In this document: positions 44,935 to 54,754 of the stretch, in pieces
Layout: each line of letters begins with the position of its first letter
Position numbering within the stretch: position 1 is the first letter of the stretch
Assembly: GCA_963721725.1 (NCBI GenBank)
Contig: CAVRLX010000025.1
Location: 1 to 64,000, forward strand
Direction: 5' to 3'
From: RI-153 sp963721725
GTDB taxonomy: Bacteria; Chloroflexota; Anaerolineae; Caldilineales; Caldilineaceae
Length of the DNA stretch: 64,000 bases
Notes under the pieces: model-generated
What the model was told of the DNA's origin: nothing
Databases searched by the model: none
What the model saw: only the letters and a program-made list of their open reading frames with translations
Made by a program: the position numbers and the translations under genes

Positions 44935-45576
44935 ATGGATTTTCAAAAACCGGCGCTGGTGGCAAGCGATCTCGAAGGCGTGCTTGTGCCAGAGATCTGG
45001 GTGGCCGTGGCCGAAAAGACGGGCATCGAGGCGCTGCAACTCACGACGCGCGAGGTCTCAGACTACGACGCCCTCATGACCATGCGCATCCAGACCCTGC
45101 GCCAACACAATCTGCGCATGGCCGATGTGGAGGCGGTGATTGCCACCCTCACCCCCCTGCCCGGTGCGATTGAATTTGTGCGCTGGGTGCGCCAACGGGC
45201 ACAGTTCATCATTCTGTCGGACACGTTTTACGAGTTCGCCGCGCCGCTCATGGCCCAGATGGATCTGCCCACGATCTTTTGCCATTCGCTCCAGATCGAC
45301 AGCGAGGGCTTTATGGCAGGCTACCGGATGCGGCTAGAGAATCCCAAACGTCGTTCGATCAAAGCCTTCCAAAAGCTGGGCTTTCGCACCTTTGCCATGG
45401 GCGATTCGTACAACGACGTCACCATGATCGCCAAAGCCGACGTCGGTATGCTCTTTGATCCCCCGGCCAACGTGGTGGCGGACTATCCCAATTTCCCCGT
45501 GGCACGCACTTATGGCGAAGCCCACGCCTTTATTGAGGCCAATTTCCTGACCCAGCCTGTTTTGCAAAGCGCATAG
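44935..45576 (+). CDS. thrH: Bifunctional phosphoserine phosphatase/homoserine phosphotransferase ThrH
   Basis: A 213-aa HAD-family enzyme very close to Pseudomonas ThrH. Motif I is SDLEGVLVPEIWVAVAEKTG (Asp nucleophile), motif II IILSDTFYEFA, and motif IV TFAMGDSYNDVTMI. The EKTGIEALQLTTREVSDYD segment is the ThrH hallmark. It dephosphorylates phosphoserine and can transfer phosphate to homoserine, so it links serine and threonine synthesis. ATG is preceded by aaggagaa. A terminator directly follows. Confidence 0.93.
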   Translation: MDFQKPALVASDLEGVLVPEIWVAVAEKTGIEALQLTTREVSDYDALMTMRIQTLRQHNLRMADVEAVIATLTPLPGAIEFVRWVRQRAQFIILSDTFYEFAAPLMAQMDLPTIFCHSLQIDSEGFMAGYRMRLENPKRRSIKAFQKLGFRTFAMGDSYNDVTMIAKADVGMLFDPPANVVADYPNFPVARTYGEAHAFIEANFLTQPVLQSA

Positions 45577-45588
45577 CCCTCCGGGATG

Positions 45589-45612
45589 GGCTACAACGAC
45601 GTAGCCTTTTTT
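45589..45612 (+). terminator. Intrinsic terminator of thrH
   Basis: GGCTAC, loop AACGAC, GTAGCC, then TTTTTT (45589-45612), 13 bases after the thrH stop. Confidence 0.85.
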
Positions 45613-45824
45613 CACTCCTGATCCCATTTATTAACCACGCTTAACACCCTGCATCAACCTCCCTTTACCCTCTTTTTCCCCTTTCCACTTGATTCAGAGC
45701 CGAATTGTGGCATTGCTGTCTTGAAAAGAGAGGAGCGGCTGTGATACCGTATACAAGCCCCATTGCCGGGCTTATATTGCATTGCTGACCATCATCGTCC
45801 CTTTGTATTCTGATTTGAGCGAAC

Positions 45825-46310
45825 ATGTCGCACAGAGATCCCGCCCCATCATCGTCCCTGGCTCGGCTGGTTACCATCTCCGGCACGATTTTGGCAATTT
45901 CATATCCAATTCTGGCACTTTCGACGGGGGTACGTGCCCTCTATCAACTGCTGCTAAAGCCAGAGATTACCCACTATCTCGGTCCCACGCTGAGCGGCGT
46001 GGCGGCTCTTTGCTATCTCGTTGCCACGATTGGCTTTGCCTATCGCCGCCAGTGGGCATGGCAGCTTTCAGTGGGGGTGCTCATCTTCGAGACAGCCATG
46101 ACGCTGATCATCGGCATCTTAAGCTTTATCATCCCCGACATAATTGGCAGGACCGTGTGGCGACATTTTGGGGTTGATTACGGCTTTTTCCCGCTCTTTC
46201 AACCGTTGTTGGGGCTGCTCTGGCTGTTTTGGCCCGAAACCCTGCGTCTCTATGGCCTGACAAAAGCCTCGTCCCCATCCGTCGCGGATTCGCCCCATGT
46301 CACACAATAG
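45825..46310 (+). CDS. Four-helix membrane protein upstream of ABC importer
   Basis: A 161-aa protein with about four hydrophobic helices (for example LARLVTISGTILAISYPILA and VGVLIFETAMTLIIGILSFI). No named domain. Its end overlaps the ABC permease gene by 14 bases, so the three are coupled. It could be an accessory membrane subunit; no further evidence. Confidence 0.65.
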   Translation: MSHRDPAPSSSLARLVTISGTILAISYPILALSTGVRALYQLLLKPEITHYLGPTLSGVAALCYLVATIGFAYRRQWAWQLSVGVLIFETAMTLIIGILSFIIPDIIGRTVWRHFGVDYGFFPLFQPLLGLLWLFWPETLRLYGLTKASSPSVADSPHVTQ

Positions 46311-47964
46311 ATTGCTATCCGAAGAGCCGCTCGCGTCAGGGCCAAGCTGGGCCTGGGTCCGCCAGTATATAGCAGGCAGCATGGCCCGCTTCCCGCGCTG
46401 GTCGAGCCGCACACCCTGGACGCTCATGGGAATTTCGACGCTGATCACGCTGCTCGTCTTGTTGCCCCTGGGCTATCTCATCGTCCGCGCCAGTGAGGTG
46501 GGCATCGAGCGCGCCGCCGATCTATTGCTGCGTACACGCACCCTGACGATTATTTTCAACAGCATCGGGCTGGCGGTTTCCGTGACGGTGGCTTCGTTGC
46601 TAATCTCGTTGCCGCTGGCCTGGCTCACCGTGCGCACAGACCTGCCGGGTCGCAAACTCTGGACGATTTTGGCTGCCATGCCGCTGGTCATCCCCAGCTA
46701 TGTGGGCGGCTTTGCGCTGGTGGCAACGCTGGGGCCAAAGGGCATGGTGCAAGAGTGGCTGGCCCCCCTGGGCGTGGATCGCCTGCCCTCGATCTACGGA
46801 TTCCCCGGTGCGCTCTATGCCCTCACCCTGTTCACCTACCCCTATCTCTTCCTGAGCATCCGTGCCGGGTTACGCAACATCGACCCGGCGATTGAAGAGG
46901 CGGCACGCTCGCTAGGCTATAACGGCTGGCGCACCTTTTTGCGTGTCACTCTGCCCAACCTGCGCCCGGCTATCACCGCGGGGGGGCTGCTGGTGGCGCT
47001 CTATACCCTGAGCGATTTTGGCGCAGTCTCGTTGCTGCGCTTCAACAGTTTCACGCGCGCCATCTATACTGGCTATCTGAGCAGCTTTGATCGCAGCCTG
47101 GCCTCGCTCTTGGCGCTGGTGCTAGTCTTGCTGACGGTTTGCCTGCTCTGGGCCGAACAGGGAACACGGGGACGGGCGCGCTACTATCGCAGCAGTGCCG
47201 GGGCCTTGCGCCGCACGGGGCCGCTGGCCTTGGGGCGCTATCGTTGGCTGGCGCTGGGCTTCTGCCTTGTGATCGTCAGTTCGGCGCTGATTGTGCCCAC
47301 GGCGGTGGTGGTCTATTGGCTACTGCGCGGCCTGATAGCCGGGGAATCACTCTTGCCCATAGGTCAGCCCATTCTCAACAGCGTGCAAGCCGGCGCGTTG
47401 GCCGCACTGGCGACGAGTGTGCTGGCCCTGCCCGTGGCCTATTACAGCGTGCGCCATCCCAACCGCTGGAGCGCGCTGCTGCATCAGACTATCTATACCA
47501 GCTATGGCTTACCCGGCATTGTGATTGCCCTTAGTCTGGTCTTTTTGGGGGCCAATTATCTGCCCTCGCTCTATCAGACCCTGGCGATGTTGATCTTTGC
47601 CTATGTGGTGCGCTTTTTGCCCCAGGCATTGGGCAACGTCCAGGCCAGCCTCTTGGCGATTAACCCGCGGCTGGAAGAGGCCGGGCGCAGCTTGGGAGCC
47701 AACCGACGTACGGTCTTGTGGCGGATCACGATTCCGTTGTTGCGACCGGGGATGCTGGCCGGGGCAGCGTTGGTCTTCCTGACCACGATCAAGGAACTCC
47801 CGGCCACGCTGCTGCTGGGGCCAACGGGCTTCACCACGCTGGCAACGCAGATCTGGTCCACCACATCTGAGGCTTTTTTCGCCCGCGCCGCCGCCCCTGC
47901 CCTGTTGCTCTTGGTAGTTTCGGCCTTTAGCATTCTTCTCATTGTCAGCCAGGAAGACGTATGA
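46297..47964 (+). CDS. Iron/thiamine-type ABC importer permease (fused double permease)
   Basis: A 555-aa FbpB/ThiP-like permease with two copies of the binding-protein-dependent transport domain. The EAA loops are visible: ARSLGYNGWRTFLRVTLPNL in the first half and GRSLGANRRTVLWRITIPLL in the second. Around twelve hydrophobic helices. It overlaps the ATPase gene by four bases. The substrate is likely Fe3+ or a similar ion by family. No substrate-binding protein is present in the window. Confidence 0.88.
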   Translation: MSHNRLLSEEPLASGPSWAWVRQYIAGSMARFPRWSSRTPWTLMGISTLITLLVLLPLGYLIVRASEVGIERAADLLLRTRTLTIIFNSIGLAVSVTVASLLISLPLAWLTVRTDLPGRKLWTILAAMPLVIPSYVGGFALVATLGPKGMVQEWLAPLGVDRLPSIYGFPGALYALTLFTYPYLFLSIRAGLRNIDPAIEEAARSLGYNGWRTFLRVTLPNLRPAITAGGLLVALYTLSDFGAVSLLRFNSFTRAIYTGYLSSFDRSLASLLALVLVLLTVCLLWAEQGTRGRARYYRSSAGALRRTGPLALGRYRWLALGFCLVIVSSALIVPTAVVVYWLLRGLIAGESLLPIGQPILNSVQAGALAALATSVLALPVAYYSVRHPNRWSALLHQTIYTSYGLPGIVIALSLVFLGANYLPSLYQTLAMLIFAYVVRFLPQALGNVQASLLAINPRLEEAGRSLGANRRTVLWRITIPLLRPGMLAGAALVFLTTIKELPATLLLGPTGFTTLATQIWSTTSEAFFARAAAPALLLLVVSAFSILLIVSQEDV

Positions 47965-49043
47965 GCAGCCATAAAGATCGCCAGGCAGACGGAAAACCGG
48001 GTCTATCCCTGCGTGGGGTGACCAAATATTTTGGTAAAGTGGGCGCGGCCAATGGCGTCGATCTTGAGGTCAACCAGGGCCATTTGCTGGCCTTGGTGGG
48101 TCCCAGCGGTTGCGGCAAAACCACGACACTGCGGCTGATTGCTGGCTTTGAATCGGTGGACGAGGGCACAATTGAGATCGGCGGACAGATGGTCTCCAAA
48201 ATAGGAGTGCACATGCCGCCAGAGCGCCGGCGTGTGGGCATGGTCTTTCAGGAGTATGCCCTCTTTCCGCACCTCAATGTCCTCGACAACATCCGTTTTG
48301 GCCTGCTTTCGGCACCGGAAGCCTATCGCCGACGCCGTTGTGGGGAAATTCTCGATCTCGTGGGGTTGGTGGGCATGGAAAAGCGCATGCCCCACGAACT
48401 CAGCGGCGGCCAACAACAGCGCGTTGCCCTGGCGCGTGCCCTGGCCCCCGAACCGGCACTGGTCCTGCTGGACGAGCCGTTTAGCAATCTGGATGCCGGG
48501 CTGCGTGTGCGTGTGCGTGCCGAGGTGCGCGCCATTCTCAAACAGGCCGGGGCAACCGCGGTCTTTGTCACCCACGATCAAGAAGAGGCGCTAAGCCTGG
48601 TGGACAAGGTGGCGGTGATGCTGGGCGGTAAGGTATGCCAGGTAGCCGCGCCGCAGGAACTCTATTGGCAGCCCGCCAGCCGCGAAGTCGCGGAGTTTAT
48701 CGGCGATGCCAATTTCATCCCCGGCCACAGTCACGGTCGCCGTATTGAGTGTGAATTGGGGCCGTTGGAAGCGCAGTTCACCGCCGACGGGCCGGTGGAT
48801 GTCTTGATTCGGCCCGAAAACATTGAGATCAGCCCTGCGCCGTCGGGGGACCGGGTGCCGCGTGTGCGCAGCCATCTTTTTTTTGGGCATGATCAACTGG
48901 TGACCGTGCAGCTTGCCACAGGCCGCGAGATTCAGGTGCGTTTGGGACCAACCTATCAGCTTGCCAACGGGCAGCCCGTCTCCGTGCGTGTGCGTGGGCT
49001 GGTCATGGCCTACCCAGTGCAGGAGGGGAAAACGGGAGATTAG
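47961..49043 (+). CDS. ABC importer ATP-binding protein (FbpC/PotA-like)
   Basis: A 360-aa ATPase: Walker A GPSGCGKTTTLRLIAGFE, Q-loop MVFQEYALFPHLNVLDNIRF, signature LSGGQQQRVALARALAPEP, Walker B LVLLDEPFSNLD, H-loop VTHDQEEAL. A C-terminal TOBE-like domain follows (VLIRPENIEI). It pairs with the fused permease just upstream (ATGA overlap) to form an Fe3+-type or related importer. Confidence 0.92.
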   Translation: MSSHKDRQADGKPGLSLRGVTKYFGKVGAANGVDLEVNQGHLLALVGPSGCGKTTTLRLIAGFESVDEGTIEIGGQMVSKIGVHMPPERRRVGMVFQEYALFPHLNVLDNIRFGLLSAPEAYRRRRCGEILDLVGLVGMEKRMPHELSGGQQQRVALARALAPEPALVLLDEPFSNLDAGLRVRVRAEVRAILKQAGATAVFVTHDQEEALSLVDKVAVMLGGKVCQVAAPQELYWQPASREVAEFIGDANFIPGHSHGRRIECELGPLEAQFTADGPVDVLIRPENIEISPAPSGDRVPRVRSHLFFGHDQLVTVQLATGREIQVRLGPTYQLANGQPVSVRVRGLVMAYPVQEGKTGD

Positions 49044-49206
49044 AGAGTGGGAGATGATGAGATTGGGGAATCCCCCAATTTTTCTTTATTTGACGATGCC
49101 GTCATCTGCCTGTAGACTCCAGGCCATGGCGGCATGATGATTTGCAGAATGTAATCCAGAGTTTTGCCAGAGTTTTTGCTAAGCATTAGAGTGCATTTGT
49201 GAGGAT

Positions 49207-49262
49207 ACAGGTGCGACGCACTCGCCAGGGGTAGAACGATGTCGCACCCTCGACCTGCATAG
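49207..49262. repeat. Degenerate copy of the GGTGCGACGCACTCGCCA repeat
   Basis: ACAGGTGCGACGCACTCGCC (49207-49226) is followed by a decayed second arm (ATGTCGCACCCTCGACCTGC, 49239-49258). Located upstream of zwf. Confidence 0.7.
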
Positions 49263-49317
49263 AACAGATAGGTGCGTTTTACCCAAACTTGATGTCGCCC
49301 CACCCAAGGAGAATCGG

Positions 49318-50895
49318 ATGTCTCAGGCCGTCACTGTTGAAGATCAACCCCACGAAAGCTCTGCCGTGCGCTCAAAGGTCTCTGCGCTCATGGTCATTTT
49401 TGGCGCATCCGGCGATCTTGCCAAGCGCAAATTGCTGCCCGCGATTTATAGCCTCTATCACAAAGGGCTGCTGCCCAAAGATTTCACCGTGTTGGGCTAT
49501 GCCCGCAGCGACTACGATGATGAGTCATTCCGGCAGCGCGCCTACGAAGGCGTTGTCGAATATGGCGATGACGACGTTGACGACGCCACCTGGAACGAAT
49601 TTGCCCAGGGGCTTTTTTACGTGGCCGGGGCCTATGACAGCGAAGCCGATTTTCAGCGCCTGCACCAACGCATCGGCGAGATCGACGATCTGCGCGACAC
49701 CGACGGCAACCGCCTTTTCTACCTTGCCACGCCGCCCGCCGTCTATGAGACCATCGCCACCCAACTGGGCGCGGTGAATCTGGTCTCGCCCAGCAGCGAA
49801 AGCTGTTGGACCCGGCTTGTGGTGGAAAAGCCCTTTGGTCACGATTTGAAGAGCGCGCACGATCTCAACGAACATCTGCTCAGCATCTTCAACGAAGATC
49901 AGATCTACCGCATTGATCATTATTTGGGCAAAGAGACCGTGCAAAATATTTTGGTCTTTCGCTTTGCCAATGGCATTTTCGAGCCGATCTGGAACCGCAA
50001 CTACGTGGATAATGTCCAAATTACCGTTTCCGAAAGCATTGGGGTGGAGCAGCGCGGTGGCTATTATGACAAATCCGGGGCACTGCGCGACATGGTCCAA
50101 AACCACATGTTGCAACTTGTCTCGCTGACAGCCATGGAGCCGCCGGTGGCCTTTGATGCCAAAGCCGTGCGCGATCAAAAGGTCAATCTGCTGCGCAGCA
50201 TTCGCCCGCTGAAGCCAGAGGACGTCAAAGATTTTGTGGTGCGCGCCCAGTATACCGCCGGCGTTTTGGGCAAAGAGGAGATCCCGGGCTATCGCGACGA
50301 AGAGGGCGTGACCGACGATTCCACCACCGAGACCTATGTGGCCTGGAAACTGGAGATCGACAACTGGCGCTGGAATGGCGTGCCTTTTTATCTGCGCACA
50401 GGCAAGGCGCTGCCGCAAAAGGTCTCGGAGATTGTGATCACCTTTCGCCGTGTGCCCCATTTGGTCTTTCAATCCACCGATGGCATGGAACGCCTCAGCC
50501 GCAATGTGCTGGTGATCCGCATTCAGCCCAACGAGGGCATCAGCCTGAAGATGAACGCCAAACAGCCGGGGCCATCGGTGAAGTTGCAGACGGTCAATAT
50601 GGATTTTGACTATGGGGCCAGCTTTGGCGGCAATCCGCCCGATGCCTATCAACGGCTGCTGCTGGATGTGATCTTGGGCGACAGCACGCTCTTTACCCGG
50701 CGCGATGAAGTTGAGGTCGCCTGGGACCGGGTGACGCGAATTTTGACCGGTTGGCAGGCCGAAGAAGAAGCCGCCGCCAAGTCCGGGTCCCCTTTGCGCC
50801 TGCCCACCTATGAAGCCGGCAGTTGGGGACCCGCCGAGTCCGACGCCATGTTGGCTGAGGATACCCAATCCTGGCGCAAGCCCGACCGCCATTAA
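49318..50895 (+). CDS. zwf: Glucose-6-phosphate 1-dehydrogenase
   Basis: A 525-aa enzyme of the oxidative pentose phosphate pathway. It has the N-terminal nucleotide motif VIFGASGDLAKRKLLPAIY, the glucose-6-phosphate signature RIDHYLGKETVQNILVFRFA (with catalytic His-Asp), and the C-terminal TVNMDFDYGASFGGNPPDAY. A clear aaggag ribosome site precedes ATG 49318. It is followed by pgl (72-base gap) and glgP, so glycogen-derived glucose phosphate could feed NADPH production. Confidence 0.96.
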   Translation: MSQAVTVEDQPHESSAVRSKVSALMVIFGASGDLAKRKLLPAIYSLYHKGLLPKDFTVLGYARSDYDDESFRQRAYEGVVEYGDDDVDDATWNEFAQGLFYVAGAYDSEADFQRLHQRIGEIDDLRDTDGNRLFYLATPPAVYETIATQLGAVNLVSPSSESCWTRLVVEKPFGHDLKSAHDLNEHLLSIFNEDQIYRIDHYLGKETVQNILVFRFANGIFEPIWNRNYVDNVQITVSESIGVEQRGGYYDKSGALRDMVQNHMLQLVSLTAMEPPVAFDAKAVRDQKVNLLRSIRPLKPEDVKDFVVRAQYTAGVLGKEEIPGYRDEEGVTDDSTTETYVAWKLEIDNWRWNGVPFYLRTGKALPQKVSEIVITFRRVPHLVFQSTDGMERLSRNVLVIRIQPNEGISLKMNAKQPGPSVKLQTVNMDFDYGASFGGNPPDAYQRLLLDVILGDSTLFTRRDEVEVAWDRVTRILTGWQAEEEAAAKSGSPLRLPTYEAGSWGPAESDAMLAEDTQSWRKPDRH

Positions 50896-50967
50896 CGACC
50901 AGAAGTTAAACTTTTCGGAAAAGTTCAACTTCTCCCGGTGCATCCTGCTCCATAGAAAGGGATTAAG

Positions 50968-51753
50968 ATGACAATCCCCATTAGCCCCGCTCCACAGACA
51001 GCCACGTCTCGGCGCGTAGAAGTGTTGCCGACAGCCGCCGATATCGTCCGTGTGGCGGCAGAGTTGATCAACGCCGCCGCGCTGATCGCCATTGCCCAGC
51101 GCAACGCCTTTCGGATTGCGCTGGCGGGCGGCTCCACCCCGCGCCCGATCTATACCCAGTTGGCCGAAGACCCAGACATTGACTGGCGCAAATGGCATCT
51201 CTTTTGGGGCGACGAGCGCAGCGTCCCCCCCACCGACAGCCAGAGCAACTATTTCATGGTGCGCGAGACGCTGCTTGATCATCTCGCGACGCCACCGGGG
51301 CTGGTGGTGCGCATGGCGGGCGATCTGCCGCCTGCTGAAGTGGCTGTGCGCTACGAGCAATCTATCCGCGATCTTGTGCCGGCCTATGCGTTTGAAGAGG
51401 CGGGCTTTTTGCCGCGCTTCGACATGATCCTGCTGGGCATGGGCGACGACGGGCACACGGCCAGCCTCTTTCCCCATACCCAAGCCCTGCGCGAAGAGCA
51501 TCGCTTGGTGGTGGCAAACCCTGTGCCAGCGCTGGACACCACTCGCATTACCTTTACCTATCCACTGATCAACGCCGCCCGCCGGGTCATCGTCCTGGTG
51601 AGCGGCGCACAAAAAGCCGAAGCACTGCGCGCCGTGCTCAGCGGCCCCCATGATCCCCAAACATGGCCCAGTCAGGGCATTGCCCCCCTTGACGGGCAAC
51701 AGATCTGGCTGGTGGACGAAGCCGCCTTTGCCCTCGTGGATGATCTATACTGA
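50968..51753 (+). CDS. pgl: 6-phosphogluconolactonase
   Basis: A 261-aa DevB-type lactonase (NagB/RpiA superfamily). Motifs seen: IALAGGSTPRPIYTQLAEDP, HLFWGDERSVPPTDSQSNYF and FDMILLGMGDDGHTASLFPH. It is the second step of the oxidative pentose phosphate path, directly after zwf on the same strand. The stop is followed by a 248-base gap with a repeated leader element before glgP. Confidence 0.95.
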   Translation: MTIPISPAPQTATSRRVEVLPTAADIVRVAAELINAAALIAIAQRNAFRIALAGGSTPRPIYTQLAEDPDIDWRKWHLFWGDERSVPPTDSQSNYFMVRETLLDHLATPPGLVVRMAGDLPPAEVAVRYEQSIRDLVPAYAFEEAGFLPRFDMILLGMGDDGHTASLFPHTQALREEHRLVVANPVPALDTTRITFTYPLINAARRVIVLVSGAQKAEALRAVLSGPHDPQTWPSQGIAPLDGQQIWLVDEAAFALVDDLY

Positions 51754-51776
51754 GCAGCGCCACAAACGAACAGCTT

Positions 51777-51816
51777 CTGCTCTTTAGAAGATAGTCTTGT
51801 GTGCTGCTGCGGAGTA
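51777..51816 (+). repeat. 40-nt repeated leader element (copy 1)
   Basis: The 40 bases match 62314-62353 at 33 positions, including a perfect 20-base block TTGTGTGCTGCTGCGGAGTA (51797-51816) and a perfect CTGCTCTTT start. Copy 1 lies about 185 bases upstream of glgP, copy 2 about 50 bases upstream of the dienelactone hydrolase gene. Function unknown. Confidence 0.5.
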
Positions 51817-52001
51817 TAAAGGCCTCGCCAAACTAGACCGAACCCGGGTTGTTGGTTAGAATGCTCTCTGGATGCGTCTGTTGTGTACAGGCGCTTATTT
51901 TGGATAGTAGATGCAACCGGTTGCAATCGTTCTTTATTGTCGATGCCATTGAATCAAAACGAATCAAAACGGATTAAAAACAGTATCAAAGGAGTCTTTG
52001 C

Positions 52002-54558
52002 ATGAAGTCATTGGGCAAAATATCGGTCTTCCCCAAACTGCCCCCGTCCCTTGTGCGGCTTCAGGAACTAGCCTATAACCTCTGGTGGATCTGGCAGCCA
52101 GACGCACAGGCCCTCTATTCACAACTGGATCCCGACCTGTGGAAACGGGTAAATCAGAATCCCGTCAAGTTTTTGCGCAGCGCCAAACAACAACAGTTGA
52201 ACAAAGCGGCGCAGGACGCTGCCTATTTAGAGCAATACCATGCTGTGCTGGCCGCGTTTGACGCCTACATGGATCCGCAGGCCAGCACTTGGTTTCGCCG
52301 CCAACATGGCGAAGACAGCGGGCTGACCATTGCCTATTTCAGCGCCGAATTTGGTCTGCACGAAGCGCTGCCCATCTATAGCGGTGGCTTGGGCATCCTC
52401 AGCGGCGACCACTGTAAAGAGGCCAGCGATTTGGGGCTGCCCTTTGTGGGCGTGGGCTTTCTCTATCCCCAGGGCTATTTTACCCAGCGCATCACTGGCA
52501 CAGGCGAACAAGAGGCTATCTACGAAAAGATCGACTTTTCCGAAGTGCCGGCGCAGCCCGCGCTGGACGCCAACGGCCAGCCGGTGATGATCCATGTGGA
52601 TCTGCCCGGCCGCACGGTCTATGCCAAAGTCTGGCGGATTCAGGTGGGGCGCATCCCGCTCTATCTCATGGACACCGACGTGGAGCGCAACGCCCCCCAG
52701 GATCGGGAACTCAGTGCCCGCCTCTATGGCGGCGATCAGCGAGATGCGCATCAGCCAGGAGTTTGTGTTGGGCATCGGCGGGGTGCGCGCCCTGCGCGCC
52801 CTGGGCTATGCCCCCACCGTCTGGCACATGAACGAGGGTCACAGCGCTTTCTTGAACCTGGAACGCATCCGCGAATTGGTCCGAGTCCGCGCAGATGAAC
52901 TTTGACGAAGCCATGGAAACTGTGCGCGCTGGCTCGGTCTTCACCACGCACACGCCGGTGGCCGCCGGCCACGATGCCTTCGCCTTTGAGCTGGTGGAGA
53001 AATTTTTCTGGCAATATTGGGGCCAGATCGGCATTGATCGCAACCGTTTTATGGAGCTGGCCTCCCACGATCAAGGCTGGGGATCGCAATTCAGCATGAC
53101 AGTGCTGGCCTTCCGCCTCAGCGCCTATCACAACGGCGTCAGCCAAGCTACACGGTCACGTTTCACGGAAGATGTGGGCCGAACTCTGGCCCGGCACGCC
53201 CGTGGAACAGGTCCCCATCGGCCACATCACCAACGGCGTCCACACGGGAACCTGGCTTGTGCCGGAGCTACGCACGCTCTACAGCCAATATCTACAAGCC
53301 GACTGGATGGAAGAGGTGGACGACCCACAAACCTGGCACGCCGCCGACGCCATCCCCGATGCCGAACTGTGGAAGGTGCATGTGGCGCGCAAGTACAAGC
53401 TCATCGACTTTGTGCGCGACCGTGTGCAACAGCAATATCTGCGCCACGGCGAAGGCTCCAAACGCATGGCAGCGGCGGCTGGGCTGCTCGATCCCAACGC
53501 CTTGACCCTGGGCTTTGCCCGCCGCTTTGCCACCTACAAACGCGCCACGCTGATCTTCCGCGACATGGAGCGGCTTAAACGCATCTTGCTCGACCCCCGA
53601 CCGCCCGGTGCAGATTATCTTCTCTGGCAAGGCCCACCCGCGCGACGAGCCGGGGCGTGCCCTGATCCGCCGCATCTATGAGATCAGCCAAGACCCAGCC
53701 CTTGAGGGCAAAATCGTCTTTGTGGAAAACTACGACATGAACATCGCCCGCCACTTGATTTCAGGCGTGGATGTCTGGCTCAACAACCCGCGCCGCCCCT
53801 ACGAGGCCAGCGGCACCAGCGGTGAAAAGGCCGCGCTCAGCGGCGCGCCCAACTTCAGCGTGCTGGACGGCTGGTGGCGCGAGGCCTATGACGGCCAAAA
53901 TGGCTGGTCGATTGGCGAAGAGCGCGAATATAAAGATCTGGAAACCCAGGATGAAGCCGATGCCCAAAGCCTCTATGCCACGTTGGAAGACGAAATTGTG
54001 CCCCGCTATTATGACCGGGACAGCGACGGCGTGCCCCATGCCTGGGCAGAGAGCATGAAGGCATCGATTAAAAGCTGTGGCCCAGCCTTTAGCATGAAGC
54101 GTATGATCAAAGACTACACCGAACAATACTATGTTCCGGCCATGCACAGCGCCCTCCAATATCTGGACAACAACGCTGCCGTGGGGCGGAGCATGGCCGC
54201 ATGGAAGCGCCATGTACGCCAGCATTGGGGATCGGTGAGCCTTCAGATCAAACAGAATGCTCCTTCCCAAGCCAGCGTTGGCGATCCGGTGACCGTTGTG
54301 GCCCAAGTGTGGACGGGGCAGATGAGCCAAGACGAGATCGCTGCCGAGATTGTCATCGGCCAGCAAAACGAACTCAACATTATCGAAAATCCGCAGACCA
54401 TCCCCATGCAACCCAGCACCGACGGTCAGGGCACTCTGGAATATACCGCTGCCATCACACCTGAAGACAGCGGTCAGCTCACCGTGGGCGTGCGTCTGCG
54501 CCCCGACCGCAAGGAATTGATCAACCCCTATGAACTGGGGTTGAGTCGCTGGGCGTAG
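52002..54558 (+). CDS. glgP: Alpha-glucan phosphorylase (DUF3417-type), four frameshifts
   Basis: A short-form alpha-glucan/maltodextrin phosphorylase of about 850 aa. The substrate- and core motifs are EFGLHEALPIYSGGLGILSG and the GHITNGVHTGTWL region. The PLP Lys is in SGTSGEKAALSGAPNFSVLD. The frame shifts near 52735 (extra C; restores EMRISQEFVLG), near 52880 (SAQMNFDEAMETV), near 53143 (restores LHGHVSRKMWAELW) and near 53598 (CCCCC run; restores DRPVQIIFSGKAHP). All are single-base and two lie in C-runs, so sequencing error is likely. It releases glucose-1-phosphate from glycogen, next to zwf and pgl. Confidence 0.87.
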
Positions 54559-54608
54559 ATCATCGCCCGCCCTGATCTCTACACTGAGCCGCCTGCTCCA
54601 GACAGTCT

Positions 54609-54655
54609 AGCAGGACAACAAGTGAGTCGCTTGTTGTCCTGCTTTTTATTTTTAC
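54609..54655 (+). terminator. Intrinsic terminator of glgP
   Basis: AGCAGGACAACAAG (54609-54622), loop TGAGTCG, exact complement (54630-54643), then TTTTATTTTT. Confidence 0.9.
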
Positions 54656-54685
54656 CTTTTCTCTCTTCAAAACCTTGACAAATAA

Positions 54686-54714
54686 TTGACACAACCTTAA
54701 TCACCTGCTATAGT
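54686..54714 (+). promoter_or_regulatory. Consensus promoter of the MerR-B12 regulator gene
   Basis: TTGACA (54686-54691), 17 bases, TATAGT (54709-54714), predicted start near 54721, 34 bases before ATG 54755. A second TTGACA sits 12 bases upstream (54674-54679); such overlapping boxes could be the regulator's own operator, but that is not established. Confidence 0.75.
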
Positions 54715-54754
54715 GCAGAGACTATTTTTGTCTACCTTTGTCCAAGGAACCCAT

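Noticed and set aside
49525..51699. Long minus-strand ORF (724 aa) opposite zwf and pgl
   Set aside because: It is the reverse-strand shadow of two clear enzymes in GC-rich codons; no domain or start signal.
54674..54691. Double TTGACA as a proven CarH-type operator
   Set aside because: Suggestive spacing, but I have no established consensus match, so only noted under the promoter.
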